The position numbers were made by a program, and so were the translations under genes. Shown piece by piece: positions 1 to 8,271 of a stretch of DNA of 64,000 nucleotides (position 1 is the stretch's first letter; the number at the start of each line of letters is the position of its first letter). The notes beneath the pieces were generated by a model. It ran no database searches and was not told the DNA's origin. It saw only the letters and a list, made by a program, of their open reading frames with translations. Origin of the DNA: Cytophagales bacterium (lineage in GTDB: Bacteria; Bacteroidota; Bacteroidia; Cytophagales; Amoebophilaceae). The stretch is from the NCBI GenBank assembly GCA_020629455.1, contig JAHDDH010000001.1:69703-133702 (forward strand), written 5' to 3'.

Positions 1-155
1 TGATTAGTATTTTTTGTACTTGTTTGTGTATTACCTGATAAAAATATATTTGAAAAGTGTTCGGAAATAATACTATTTTGCTGTTTACAACTTTGTAAAG
101 CGCTGCTTAGTGCACATATCAGCGTGGTTTTTATCAAGGTTTTATTTTTTTTCAT
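1..155 (-). CDS. N-terminus of a lipoprotein (partial, runs off the window)
   Basis: Not in the ORF track. An ATG on the minus strand at 155 opens a frame without stops to the window edge (51 codons). The start reads MKKNKTLIKTTLICALSSAL followed by QSCKQQ, which is a basic N-region, a hydrophobic stretch and a plausible lipobox (LQSC), so a lipid-anchored envelope protein is likely. After the Cys the visible residues are polar and rich in Ser, Thr and Asn, as in the flexible tether of Bacteroidota lipoproteins. Nothing of a functional domain is visible, so no function is proposed. The upstream 143 bases to yidD are AT-rich with no recognised feature. Confidence 0.65.
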   Translation of the reverse strand, partial: MKKNKTLIKTTLICALSSALQSCKQQNSIISEHFSNIFLSGNTQTSTKNTN

Positions 156-298
156 AATTTTTTTGTTAAAATTTTAATTGTACAATAAAATTATTTTAAA
201 TAATAAAATACCTCATTACCACATAAACCAAGTCATAGGACTAAACTAAATAGCTCTTGCAATGATGAACATCAAATTTATTTTGTAGCAAAATTCAA

Positions 299-559
299 TC
301 AAGACCTCTCCACAGGATCATACCCACACTTTCCCCAAGGATGACATTTAGCTAAACGTTTACATCCTAAAAAAATACCCTTGATCACACCATGACATAT
401 AATCGCTTGTTTTGTATAAGCAGAACATGTAGGCGTAAACCGACACATAGGAGGCAGGAGCGGAGAGATACCGTATTGATAAAAACGAATGCTCCAAATA
501 CAAAGCTTTCGAGCACATTTGCTACATACATCAAGCAACCATTTTAAACATGCACACAT
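299..559 (-). CDS. yidD: Membrane protein insertion efficiency factor YidD
   Basis: An 86-residue protein with the YidD core: [20 protein letters not shown], then [10 protein letters not shown] and a Gly/Cys-rich end with [12 protein letters not shown]. YidD is a small amphipathic inner-membrane-associated protein that helps YidC insert membrane proteins. The ATG lies about 20 residues before the conserved core, so the Cys-rich leader ([15 protein letters not shown]) is an N-terminal extension relative to most homologues; no later Met is available. The gene starts one base after the stop of the isomerase gene upstream, so the two are surely co-transcribed. Its usual neighbours rnpA and yidC are not here, although rnpB is elsewhere in the window. 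Confidence 0.93.
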   Translation of the reverse strand: MCACLKWLLDVCSKCARKLCIWSIRFYQYGISPLLPPMCRFTPTCSAYTKQAIICHGVIKGIFLGCKRLAKCHPWGKCGYDPVERS

Positions 560-560
560 C

Positions 561-1541
561 TTAATTATTTTTTTGCAATGCTTTTTTCATCTCCTCCACA
601 GGAGCAATAGGCATAGGATCTATGTTGTCCAGCATAGCCAAAGCATATGAAAACCAGTCCCCCAGATGAATTAAATATAAAGTTTGTGCGATTGGCGTAT
701 TTCCTTGCGCAAAAACATCCATCACTTCGGCATATGGTTGGATCATCTGCTGTGTGATTTTGATACTTTTAGACACCACATCATGCTCATACGATGTTCT
801 GAGAAAAAGAACAGCATAATTTTGTTCGTTTTTCCATCCTACAATTTCGTTATGGCAAATTTCAGGATATACATGATGCCAACAAAGTCTTTTGCTATTT
901 TCATTCAACTGCTGTCGCCAACGAATCGCCGTTGCTTCTTCATCTATGGCTGTGTAAAGAATTATTTTTTTATCCTGATATTTTTGTGCCATAGCCTGTG
1001 CTTTTTGCGCGATGACCAAAGGATATTGTTTGATATATTCTAAAAATTGATTTACCTCCTGGTCATGATTTTCTATGAACCTATACTCCGTGAAAATATA
1101 CATTTGAAATATCAATGTATACCCCAAACAAGTTCTAGGAGGCATATGAGAAGGAATTTCTATACAATCAATGTCATTTTTTTTGGCAAGCGCCTTTATT
1201 TTTCCTCCTGAAGTAATACAAATGATATGAGCTTTGGCTTGTATACCCTCTTGTAAGCAAGCAATTGTTTCCGATGTATTGCCAGAATACGAATTCACAA
1301 TCAGTAGCGTATTTTGATGAATATATCGCGGTAGATAATAATTTTGATGTACAATTATTGGGCAGTACATTTTTTTTTGTAACCATTGTTGCATCAGCCT
1401 ACCAGCAATAGCTGATCCTCCTACACCTACTATGACTACTTGTTGCCATGCCTTGTCAACTCTGTTCTGTAGTGTCATTGTTTGGCAAATGCGTAAAGCA
1501 TCTTGTAGATGCTGAGGAAAATTTTTAATCAATGATAACAT
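561..1541 (-). CDS. Bifunctional phosphoglucose/phosphomannose isomerase (SIS domain)
   Basis: SIS-fold sugar isomerase. [13 protein letters not shown] and [13 protein letters not shown] are the phosphosugar-binding loops of the family; the C-terminal part ([19 protein letters not shown]) matches the conserved end of archaeal/Bacteroidota-type bifunctional PGI/PMI enzymes. It interconverts glucose-6-P or mannose-6-P with fructose-6-P in the cytosol. The track extends the ORF to a TTG at 1592; I prefer the ATG at 1541 because [16 protein letters not shown] matches where relatives begin. About 326 residues, normal for the family. Whether both activities are kept cannot be judged from sequence alone. 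It is the first gene of a two-gene unit with yidD. Confidence 0.85.
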   Translation of the reverse strand: MLSLIKNFPQHLQDALRICQTMTLQNRVDKAWQQVVIVGVGGSAIAGRLMQQWLQKKMYCPIIVHQNYYLPRYIHQNTLLIVNSYSGNTSETIACLQEGIQAKAHIICITSGGKIKALAKKNDIDCIEIPSHMPPRTCLGYTLIFQMYIFTEYRFIENHDQEVNQFLEYIKQYPLVIAQKAQAMAQKYQDKKIILYTAIDEEATAIRWRQQLNENSKRLCWHHVYPEICHNEIVGWKNEQNYAVLFLRTSYEHDVVSKSIKITQQMIQPYAEVMDVFAQGNTPIAQTLYLIHLGDWFSYALAMLDNIDPMPIAPVEEMKKALQKNN

Positions 1542-1641
1542 AAAAATAATGGATTTGCCGATGGGCCCAGGAAGCGGTATTTTTAGAATCAATTAAAATA
1601 AAATCAATAGGAGATCAAAATGACCTATTATCTTTTAAACT

Positions 1642-3564
1642 ATGAAAAAAAGAAAAAAAAATAGCAAAAAAGCACCGTCAAAGATTATTTATATTACAGG
1701 TACTATTGATTATATAGACAAATCCTATGCTTATTTGATGTCCCCGGCATTACCTCAAGACATACGCCTATCGACTGCAGATTTATTACATGCTTGGGAT
1801 AAAGACACTGTAAAAGCAGCGGTAAAAATAGATAAAAAAGGAAGAAAAAAAGCCAAGGTAGTAGCCATTCTTCAAAGGCATTATCAAAAAATAGCAGTGC
1901 AATTGATTCATAAAGGCGAGTATATACAAGCATTGCCCACACAAAAAATTTATCATCCAATACACATCACAACCCAAGGAAAATCCATTACAACAGATGA
2001 TAAATACATCATCAAAATTACTCAATGGCCTACAAAAAAATTAGCCTATGCCCAGGCAATCCTTGTAAAAAAATTGGGAACAGCAGGCAATTATTTTACC
2101 GAAATGCAAGCTTTAATCACAGATTTAGGCATACCCACATGTTTTTCTGAAGCTATAAAAATGGATGTAGAAAAAATAAAGACCACGGTTAAAATGGATA
2201 CTTCAGGCAGAAGAGACTATCGTCAAGTGCCTACTTTTACTATAGATCCTGAAGATGCCCAAGATTTTGACGATGCTTTATCAATAGAAAAATTATCAAA
2301 CGGTCATTTTTCTATAGGGGTACACATTGCAGATGTCAGTCATTATGTAAAGCCGGGCACTGCACTCGATGAAGCTGCTTTTGAAAGAGGCAATACCATT
2401 TATATGCTCAAGCATACATTGCCCATGTTGCCTATTTATCTTTCCAATGATATTTGTTCTTTAAAACCACTACAAGACCGTTTGGCTTTTTCCATTATTT
2501 TTACAATGGATACTATGGCCAATATCAAAGATTATTGGATAGGCAAAACAATTATCCATTCTCAAAAGCGTTTTACATACGAATCAGCACAAAAGGTATT
2601 AGATCAAAAAAAAGGGCCTTATCATGAAGCTTTATATATTTTGTATCATCTGGCACAAAAATTACGTCAAAGACGTTTTGCTCATGGATCGATTCATTTT
2701 CATACACAAGAAATACAATTCCAGTTTGATACACAGCACAATATCCTTGATAGTTTTCCAAAACCTGTGTATGACACACATCATTTGGTAGAAGAATGGA
2801 TGCTTTTGGCCAATAAAACTATTGCAAAGTTTATCCAATCAAAAAAAGTGCCCAGTATATACCGTACACACGATGTACCTGATTCTGATCAGTTCAAACA
2901 ATTTTTGCAGTTTTTATCTGTTTTAGATATCCATATGTCTAAGAAAAAAAATAAACCTACACCGCAAAATATTCAGCAGATCCATCAAAAAATTCAAGGC
3001 ATCCCCCAAGAAAATTTGCTTCATCAGCTTTCTATACGATCAATGGCCAAAGCCATATATACGCCTAATGTCAGTTTGCATTTTGGCTTAGGTTTTTCGA
3101 CGTATACTCATTTTACTTCACCTATCCGTCGATATGCCGATATCATGGTGCATCGTATATTGAAGCGTTTGCTCATGCACCAAAAACCGGTTGTAAGCAT
3201 GCATCAATTGGCCAAAAAATGTCATCATTTGGTTCAAACAGAACGCTCATCCTTGATTTTAGAAAGAGCTTCTATCAAGCACAAACAAATGGTTTGGGTT
3301 ATTCAACAAAAAGAAAAAATTTTTCAAGGGATGATAGTAGGCCTGGTAGACTGGGGGTTTTATGTAGCTTTAGAGAAGATTGGCTGTGAAGGATTAGTAC
3401 GTTTGTCAGATATAAAAGAGGATCATTACATTGTACATCATCAAAAATTTGCCATCGTAGGAAAAAAGACACAAAAAAAATACCAACTTGGACAAAATAT
3501 TGAAGTGAAAGTAAAATCATATGATTTAGAAAAAAGGTTGTTAGATTTTATAATTGTTTCTTGA
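1642..3564 (+). CDS. rnr: Ribonuclease R (RNB family 3'-5' exoribonuclease)
   Basis: A 640-residue processive exoribonuclease. A very basic N-terminus (MKKRKKNSKK) is followed by OB/cold-shock-like sequence, the RNB catalytic domain from about residue 190, with the metal-binding Asp cluster in TIDPEDAQDFDDAL (about 201-213), and a C-terminal S1 RNA-binding domain from about 555 (FQGMIVGLVDWGFYVALE). FTSPIRRYADIMVHR is the conserved RNB end motif. Role: degradation of structured RNA and rRNA quality control. It is shorter than the roughly 700 or more residues common in the phylum because the N-terminal helix-turn-helix region is missing. Single gene, divergent from the isomerase gene with about 100 bases between ATGs. 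Confidence 0.93.
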   Translation: MKKRKKNSKKAPSKIIYITGTIDYIDKSYAYLMSPALPQDIRLSTADLLHAWDKDTVKAAVKIDKKGRKKAKVVAILQRHYQKIAVQLIHKGEYIQALPTQKIYHPIHITTQGKSITTDDKYIIKITQWPTKKLAYAQAILVKKLGTAGNYFTEMQALITDLGIPTCFSEAIKMDVEKIKTTVKMDTSGRRDYRQVPTFTIDPEDAQDFDDALSIEKLSNGHFSIGVHIADVSHYVKPGTALDEAAFERGNTIYMLKHTLPMLPIYLSNDICSLKPLQDRLAFSIIFTMDTMANIKDYWIGKTIIHSQKRFTYESAQKVLDQKKGPYHEALYILYHLAQKLRQRRFAHGSIHFHTQEIQFQFDTQHNILDSFPKPVYDTHHLVEEWMLLANKTIAKFIQSKKVPSIYRTHDVPDSDQFKQFLQFLSVLDIHMSKKKNKPTPQNIQQIHQKIQGIPQENLLHQLSIRSMAKAIYTPNVSLHFGLGFSTYTHFTSPIRRYADIMVHRILKRLLMHQKPVVSMHQLAKKCHHLVQTERSSLILERASIKHKQMVWVIQQKEKIFQGMIVGLVDWGFYVALEKIGCEGLVRLSDIKEDHYIVHHQKFAIVGKKTQKKYQLGQNIEVKVKSYDLEKRLLDFIIVS

Positions 3565-3637
3565 TTTTTTTAAAATGAAAGAGGATTATATTTTTTATAT
3601 GATTGATTGAAGTTGTATTTTTATTAACAAAAAATTT

Positions 3638-4207
3638 ATGTTAAAAAATATCAAATCGAGATTTTCTTGTTTCATTTTAAAAATGTTGGGATGGAAATTA
3701 CTCCAACCTTTTCCTATCCATATTGCCAAAGGTGTTTTGATTACTTATCCACACACAAGCTATTGGGATTTTTTTTACGGCATGTTAACCATTGCTGCTT
3801 ATCGTATCCCAGCGAAATATGCTTTAAAAAAAGAGATCATGTTTTTTCCGCTCAATTTTTTTTTTAGCGCATTAGGAGCTGTTCCCATTCATCGAAAAAA
3901 TATGCAAGCAAAAGTGCGTACAAGCACATACATGATCCGTTATCTACAGTCTATTGCCCGAGGATTTTTGGTCATTATGCCCGAAGGCACACGTGCCAAA
4001 GTTTCCCGATGGCAAGTAGGTTTTTATAAAATGGCCTTGCAAGCACAAGTGCCTATTGTGCTTACCACGATTGATTATGCTAAAAAAGAAATCGGTATAT
4101 TGTTGGTTTTTGAACCTACAGGCAATCTTACACAAGACCTTTTAAAGATCCAACAATATTATCAAGGAAGAAAAGGAAAATATCCATCCAAAAGTATTCA
4201 ATACTGA
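3638..4207 (+). CDS. Glycerolipid acyltransferase (PlsC-like)
   Basis: A 189-residue PlsC-superfamily acyltransferase. The HX4D catalytic motif is seen as PHTSYWDFFYG, the acceptor-binding motif as VIMPEGTRAK, and AVPIHRK resembles the GxxxxxR block between them. The family transfers acyl groups to lysophospholipids or related lipids at the cytoplasmic membrane. It lacks a long N-terminal membrane anchor and is short, resembling the small glycerol acyltransferase of Bacteroidota that is annotated alongside the main PlsC; the true acceptor lipid is not certain. It lies between rnr and the metal ABC genes with gaps of about 60-75 bases. Confidence 0.85.
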   Translation: MLKNIKSRFSCFILKMLGWKLLQPFPIHIAKGVLITYPHTSYWDFFYGMLTIAAYRIPAKYALKKEIMFFPLNFFFSALGAVPIHRKNMQAKVRTSTYMIRYLQSIARGFLVIMPEGTRAKVSRWQVGFYKMALQAQVPIVLTTIDYAKKEIGILLVFEPTGNLTQDLLKIQQYYQGRKGKYPSKSIQY

Positions 4208-4266
4208 TCATTACATGATTTAACCCTTTTAAAATTTTTCTAATCATACTTTCAAAAATTTTATTC

Positions 4267-5160
4267 ATGATTCAAAAAATTCTCTGCATATTTTTATGCA
4301 TTACTACATATACCCTCTGGAGTAAACCACTTTCTATTGTAGCGACTACTGGTATGATAGGAGATGCTGTTAAAAATATTACCCAAACCAAAGCCCATGT
4401 GACTACGCTGATGGGACCTGGTGTTGATCCACATCTATACAAAGCCACACAAAAAGACCTTCGGAAAATTACACAGGCAGATCTTGTTTTTTATAATGGG
4501 CTATATCTAGAAGGAAAAATGGCCGAGATATTCAAAAAAATACAAAAGATAAGACCTATTTATCCTGTCAGTGATGCCTTATCCACTAAATTATTACTGC
4601 ACGACCCAGAATTTCACAACAATTTAGATCCGCATATTTGGTTTGATATTCAACTTTGGATATCTGTTGTGCAATACATCAACCAAGTTATCAGTCAAAA
4701 AGATCCTTCCAACAAGGTTTTCTATCAAAAAAATACAGAAGACTATGTCAAAAAATTAGCTAAGCTACATCAATATATCCAAGAACAAGTTCAAAAAATT
4801 CCTCAACAACAACGTATTTTAATCACTGCACATGATGCTTTTAGTTACTTTGGCCGTGCCTATGGTATGGAAGTAAAAGGTTTGCAAGGGATTTCTACAC
4901 TGGCAGAATTCGGTTTGCGTGATATCACCAATCTTGTCAATTTTATTGTTGAGAAAAAAATTAAAGCCATTTTTTTAGAAACTGCTACTCCGGAAAAACC
5001 CATGCAAGCTGTTTTAGAAGGTTGTGTGAAAAAAGGACATGCATTAAAAATAGGGGGTGCTTTATATGCCGATGCTATGGGAGAAGAGGGTACATCAGCA
5101 GGTACTTACATTGGTATGCTTAAAAAAAATGTGTCTACGATTGTACAATCTCTACAATAA
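4267..5160 (+). CDS. Metal ABC transporter substrate-binding protein (TroA/ZnuA/MntC cluster A-I)
   Basis: A 297-residue periplasmic protein with a signal peptide ending near LWSKP. Metal-ligand positions typical of cluster A-I binding proteins are present: GVDPHLYKAT, DPHIWFD, a downstream TAHDAFSYF, and an acidic ligand in ALYADAMGEEG. The spacing fits TroA/MntA/PsaA-like proteins for Mn2+, Zn2+ or Fe2+; there is no His-rich loop between the first two ligands, which is commoner in Mn/Fe than in Zn proteins of the ZnuA type (inference). It is the first gene of a tight operon with the ATPase (9-base gap) and permease. Confidence 0.93.
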   Translation: MIQKILCIFLCITTYTLWSKPLSIVATTGMIGDAVKNITQTKAHVTTLMGPGVDPHLYKATQKDLRKITQADLVFYNGLYLEGKMAEIFKKIQKIRPIYPVSDALSTKLLLHDPEFHNNLDPHIWFDIQLWISVVQYINQVISQKDPSNKVFYQKNTEDYVKKLAKLHQYIQEQVQKIPQQQRILITAHDAFSYFGRAYGMEVKGLQGISTLAEFGLRDITNLVNFIVEKKIKAIFLETATPEKPMQAVLEGCVKKGHALKIGGALYADAMGEEGTSAGTYIGMLKKNVSTIVQSLQ

Positions 5161-5169
5161 TTTTCATTC

Positions 5170-5961
5170 ATGATTATTCCTGCCAAAAATCCCATTATTG
5201 AAATTCATGATTTGACAGTAGCTTATCAAACCAAGCCTGTACTTTGGGGTATTGATTTTACTTTACCCAAGGGAGGTTTGATAGGAATCATAGGACCCAA
5301 TGGCGCTGGAAAATCGACTTTGTTGAAAACCATTATGGGATTAAATCCTATCAATAGTGGATATATTAAAATATTTGATACTTCTATCCAAAAAGTACGT
5401 CAACGCATTGGTTATGTACCCCAAAGAGAGTCTGTAGATTGGGATTTTCCTACCACTGTTTTTGATGTGGTGATGATGGGAAGATATCAGTACATGTCTT
5501 TTTTTAGCAACAAAACCAAAGATAAAGCCATTGCTATGCATTGTTTAGCGAAAGTAGGTATGGATGCATTGGCGCAAAGACAGATAGGCCAACTTTCTGG
5601 CGGGCAACAACAACGTGTTTTTTTGGCAAGAGCATTGGCACAAGAAGCTGATCTATATTTTATGGACGAACCTTTTGCCGGTGTAGATGCCGCTACAGAA
5701 GCCATTATTTTTTCTTTGTTGCAAAAAATGACCAAAGAAGCAGGTAAAACTATCATTGTTGTACATCATGATTTACAGTCAGTACGTCATTATTTTGATT
5801 GGCTTGTGATGCTTAATATGCATTTAGTAGCTGTAGGTCCTACACATAAAGTATTTCAACCAGCGTTATTACAAAAAACGTATGGAGGTAAACTTACTTT
5901 ATTGCACGAAGTAGAAAATCTGTTGCAGAAAAAAAATATTAATCCAAGAGAACACTGTTAA
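5170..5961 (+). CDS. Metal ABC transporter ATP-binding protein
   Basis: A 263-residue ABC ATPase. Walker A GPNGAGKST is near residue 43, the Q-loop sits in RIGYVPQR, the signature is LSGGQQQR, Walker B with catalytic Glu is LYFMDEPFAG, and the switch His is in VVHHDL. It powers import of Mn/Zn/Fe through the adjacent permease. PQRESVDWDFPTTVFDVVMMGRY is typical of the MntB/TroB/ZnuC group. Gaps to both neighbours are about 10 bases, so one transcript is expected. Confidence 0.94.
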   Translation: MIIPAKNPIIEIHDLTVAYQTKPVLWGIDFTLPKGGLIGIIGPNGAGKSTLLKTIMGLNPINSGYIKIFDTSIQKVRQRIGYVPQRESVDWDFPTTVFDVVMMGRYQYMSFFSNKTKDKAIAMHCLAKVGMDALAQRQIGQLSGGQQQRVFLARALAQEADLYFMDEPFAGVDAATEAIIFSLLQKMTKEAGKTIIVVHHDLQSVRHYFDWLVMLNMHLVAVGPTHKVFQPALLQKTYGGKLTLLHEVENLLQKKNINPREHC

Positions 5962-5971
5962 GTCAACAGAT

Positions 5972-7282
5972 ATGCTTTCCCTAAAAAAAATTATCATTTT
6001 TTTTACTATTGAAAATCCCAATATAGGATATGTAACTTTGAGCATTCTATTGCTTACGAGCAGTGCTGCTTTGGTGGGGACTTTTACTTTTTTGAAAAAA
6101 AAATCTTTGATAGGAGATGCCATAGCACATGCGGTATTGCCGGGTATATGTTTTGCTTTTATGCTGACTGGCACTAAACACACTTTTTTTTTGCTTTTAG
6201 GCGCTGCTTTTACAGGTTTTTTATCCTTGATTTGTATCGATGCTATCATCACTCATTCCAAAATTAAAGAAGATACAGCCATTGCCATTGTCCTATCTGT
6301 ATTTTTTGGTGTAGGTACTTTATTGCTTACTCATATCCAACATGCAGGAAATCCCGAACAAACAGGACTCAATAATTTTCTCTTAGGAAAAGCGGCAGCA
6401 CTTTTAGAACAAGATGTTTGGACTTTTGGTATTATTAGTTTTTTGATTGTCATCACTATCATTTTTTTTTTCAAACCTTTATTCATTATTGCTTTTGATC
6501 GTTCTTTTGCTCAAAGTATTGGCATGTCTATTACTTTTTTTGATTTTTTATTGACGCTTTTACTTGTGTTAGCCATCACTGTTGGTATACAAGCTGTCGG
6601 CGTAGTGTTGATGGCTGCTATGCTTATTACACCAGCTGCTGCTGCTAGGTTTTGGACATATAAAATAAAAAAAATGATAGTGCTATCCGTTATTTTCAGT
6701 ATAACTGCTGGACTTCTTGGCACAACGATTTCTTATCTGTATCCTGCCATGCCTACAGGACCTTGGATTGTGTTGGTTGTTTCGTGTATTGCTTTGTTGT
6801 CATTTATTTTTGCTCCTAATAAAGGAATCATCGCAAAAAAAATGAAAAGAGATCGTTTTAAAAAAAAAATTATTGTAGAAAATACATTGAAAATATTCTA
6901 TCATTTAGGAGAAAAAGACAAAAATTTCTTTAATAAAAGAACACTAGATCATCATTTTACACAAAAAGTAAGCCCTTCACAGCTCAAATATGCCATACAA
7001 TATTTGCAACGTATAAAATGTATACAAAAAAATATAACTCCTTCTTCCTCCAAAGCTATTGATTGGTTTTTGACCGAAAAAGGAAAAGCAATGGCAGTAC
7101 AAGTAGTTCGCCGACATCGATTATGGGAATTATACTTATCTACTTATCTAAACATTCCATCTGATCATGTGCACGATGAAGCTGAATCTATTGAGCATAT
7201 TTTGACGGAAGATATGGAAAAAAAATTAATGCAATTGCTCAAAAATCCTACCAAAGATCCTCATCAATCTCAAATTCCTTAA
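5972..7282 (+). CDS. Metal ABC transporter permease fused to a DtxR/MntR-like regulatory domain
   Basis: A 436-residue fusion. Residues about 20-285 are an ABC-3 family permease with many membrane helices (SLIGDAIAHAVLPGICFAFM, VGVVLMAAMLITPAAAAR). From about 290 a soluble tail follows: a winged-helix part (TLKIFYHLGE ... SQLKYAIQYLQRIKCI ... LTEKGKAMA) and the DtxR/MntR dimerisation and metal site (RRHRLWELYLSTYL, VHDEAESIEHIL, DPHQSQIP). The His and Glu residues expected as metal ligands are kept. Such TroC-DtxR fusions are known in Bacteroidota; the tail may sense cytosolic metal at the transporter rather than act as a free repressor (inference). The partner permease is not next to it but at 58035. 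Confidence 0.9.
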   Translation: MLSLKKIIIFFTIENPNIGYVTLSILLLTSSAALVGTFTFLKKKSLIGDAIAHAVLPGICFAFMLTGTKHTFFLLLGAAFTGFLSLICIDAIITHSKIKEDTAIAIVLSVFFGVGTLLLTHIQHAGNPEQTGLNNFLLGKAAALLEQDVWTFGIISFLIVITIIFFFKPLFIIAFDRSFAQSIGMSITFFDFLLTLLLVLAITVGIQAVGVVLMAAMLITPAAAARFWTYKIKKMIVLSVIFSITAGLLGTTISYLYPAMPTGPWIVLVVSCIALLSFIFAPNKGIIAKKMKRDRFKKKIIVENTLKIFYHLGEKDKNFFNKRTLDHHFTQKVSPSQLKYAIQYLQRIKCIQKNITPSSSKAIDWFLTEKGKAMAVQVVRRHRLWELYLSTYLNIPSDHVHDEAESIEHILTEDMEKKLMQLLKNPTKDPHQSQIP

Positions 7283-7307
7283 ATTTTTTACTTTTTATTT
7301 TTTAATC

Positions 7308-8261
7308 ATGCGTGTAGCCATTATTGACTTGGGTACAAACAAGGTCTACTTGATGGTAGCTGATATCATAGGCAATCATTATAATGTGATCAAAAAAAAA
7401 AAAATTTTTTTTGATCATAAAAAAAGTTTTTTAGACTTGAAAAATGAATCTATTTCCACAGTGATGGAAAAAAAAATAATTAAGAGTTTTAAAACGTTGA
7501 AAAAAATTATTGATGATTATCATGTAGAAAAAATACAAGCTAAAGCTACGAGTATGTTGCGGACAGCTGTTAATCAGAAAAATATTGTAGCTGCAGTTCA
7601 ACAGACTACAGGTATTGTTATAGATATTATTTCAGGAGATCAAGAAGCTGCATATATTTATCAAGGAGTGCTATTGCATAAAAATGTTGTGTTGTCTAAG
7701 AAAGAAGAAAAGGTTTTGATTGTTGATATTGGTGGAGGGAGTGTAGAATTTATTATTGCCAACCAGGCCCAAATATTTTGGCAAGCAAGTTATGAAATTG
7801 GTGTCAAAAGGTTGAAGCATACTTTTCATCAAAAAGATCCGATGCCTGGATCAGCTGTACAAGCTATGCATCAATATTTAGAAAAATTGCTTCATAGTTT
7901 TTTACAAGCAGTTCAAAAATATCATCCTACACGTATGATTGGTACTTCAGGTACTTTTGCTCATTTACTCAAGATTTATCAAAGTAATTTTTTAGCCCAA
8001 GATAACCATGATTTTTCTGTGATACCATGGCAATTTTTTAGAAAAATTTATGATATGTTCATTAACAAAGACAAGAAACAAAGACTGAAAGTGATGGGAG
8101 TATGTGATTATAGAGTAGAAACGGTGGTTGTGGCTTGTATTTTAATTGATTTTTTTTTTCAGAAACTTAAAGTACAGTCTATTGAGAATGCCAATGGTGC
8201 ATTTCGATGGGGTATTTTACAACAAATGATGCAAGAGCATAGCCTTCCAAAAAAAGTATGA
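7308..8261 (+). CDS. Ppx/GppA phosphatase family protein
   Basis: A 317-residue member of the ASKHA-fold exopolyphosphatase/guanosine pentaphosphatase family. It has the first phosphate loop in AIIDLGTNKVYLMV, ATSMLRTAVNQ, the conserved SGDQEAAYIYQGV, and the second loop LIVDIGGGSVEFII. Likely hydrolyses polyphosphate or pppGpp in the cytosol; the two activities cannot be told apart here. Normal length for the short form, without a C-terminal HD domain. It follows the permease by 25 bases and may be co-transcribed, and it converges on dnaE with only 10 bases between the stop codons. An A13T8 run flanked by GATC lies inside it at 7388. Confidence 0.9.
   Translation: MRVAIIDLGTNKVYLMVADIIGNHYNVIKKKKIFFDHKKSFLDLKNESISTVMEKKIIKSFKTLKKIIDDYHVEKIQAKATSMLRTAVNQKNIVAAVQQTTGIVIDIISGDQEAAYIYQGVLLHKNVVLSKKEEKVLIVDIGGGSVEFIIANQAQIFWQASYEIGVKRLKHTFHQKDPMPGSAVQAMHQYLEKLLHSFLQAVQKYHPTRMIGTSGTFAHLLKIYQSNFLAQDNHDFSVIPWQFFRKIYDMFINKDKKQRLKVMGVCDYRVETVVVACILIDFFFQKLKVQSIENANGAFRWGILQQMMQEHSLPKKV
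7388..7416. repeat. GATC-A13-T8-GATC inverted repeat inside ppx
   Basis: The sequence GATC, 13 A, 8 T, GATC forms two perfect 12-base arms (GATCAAAAAAAA) around a 5-base A loop. It encodes a lysine run and Phe-Phe-Asp in Ppx/GppA. It is directly visible; a role (bent DNA, polymerase slippage) is speculative. Confidence 0.7.
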
Positions 8262-8271
8262 ACCAGTGGTT

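Noticed and set aside
684-1043. 119-codon plus-strand ORF
   Set aside because: Entirely antisense to the isomerase gene with no family features; a shadow frame.
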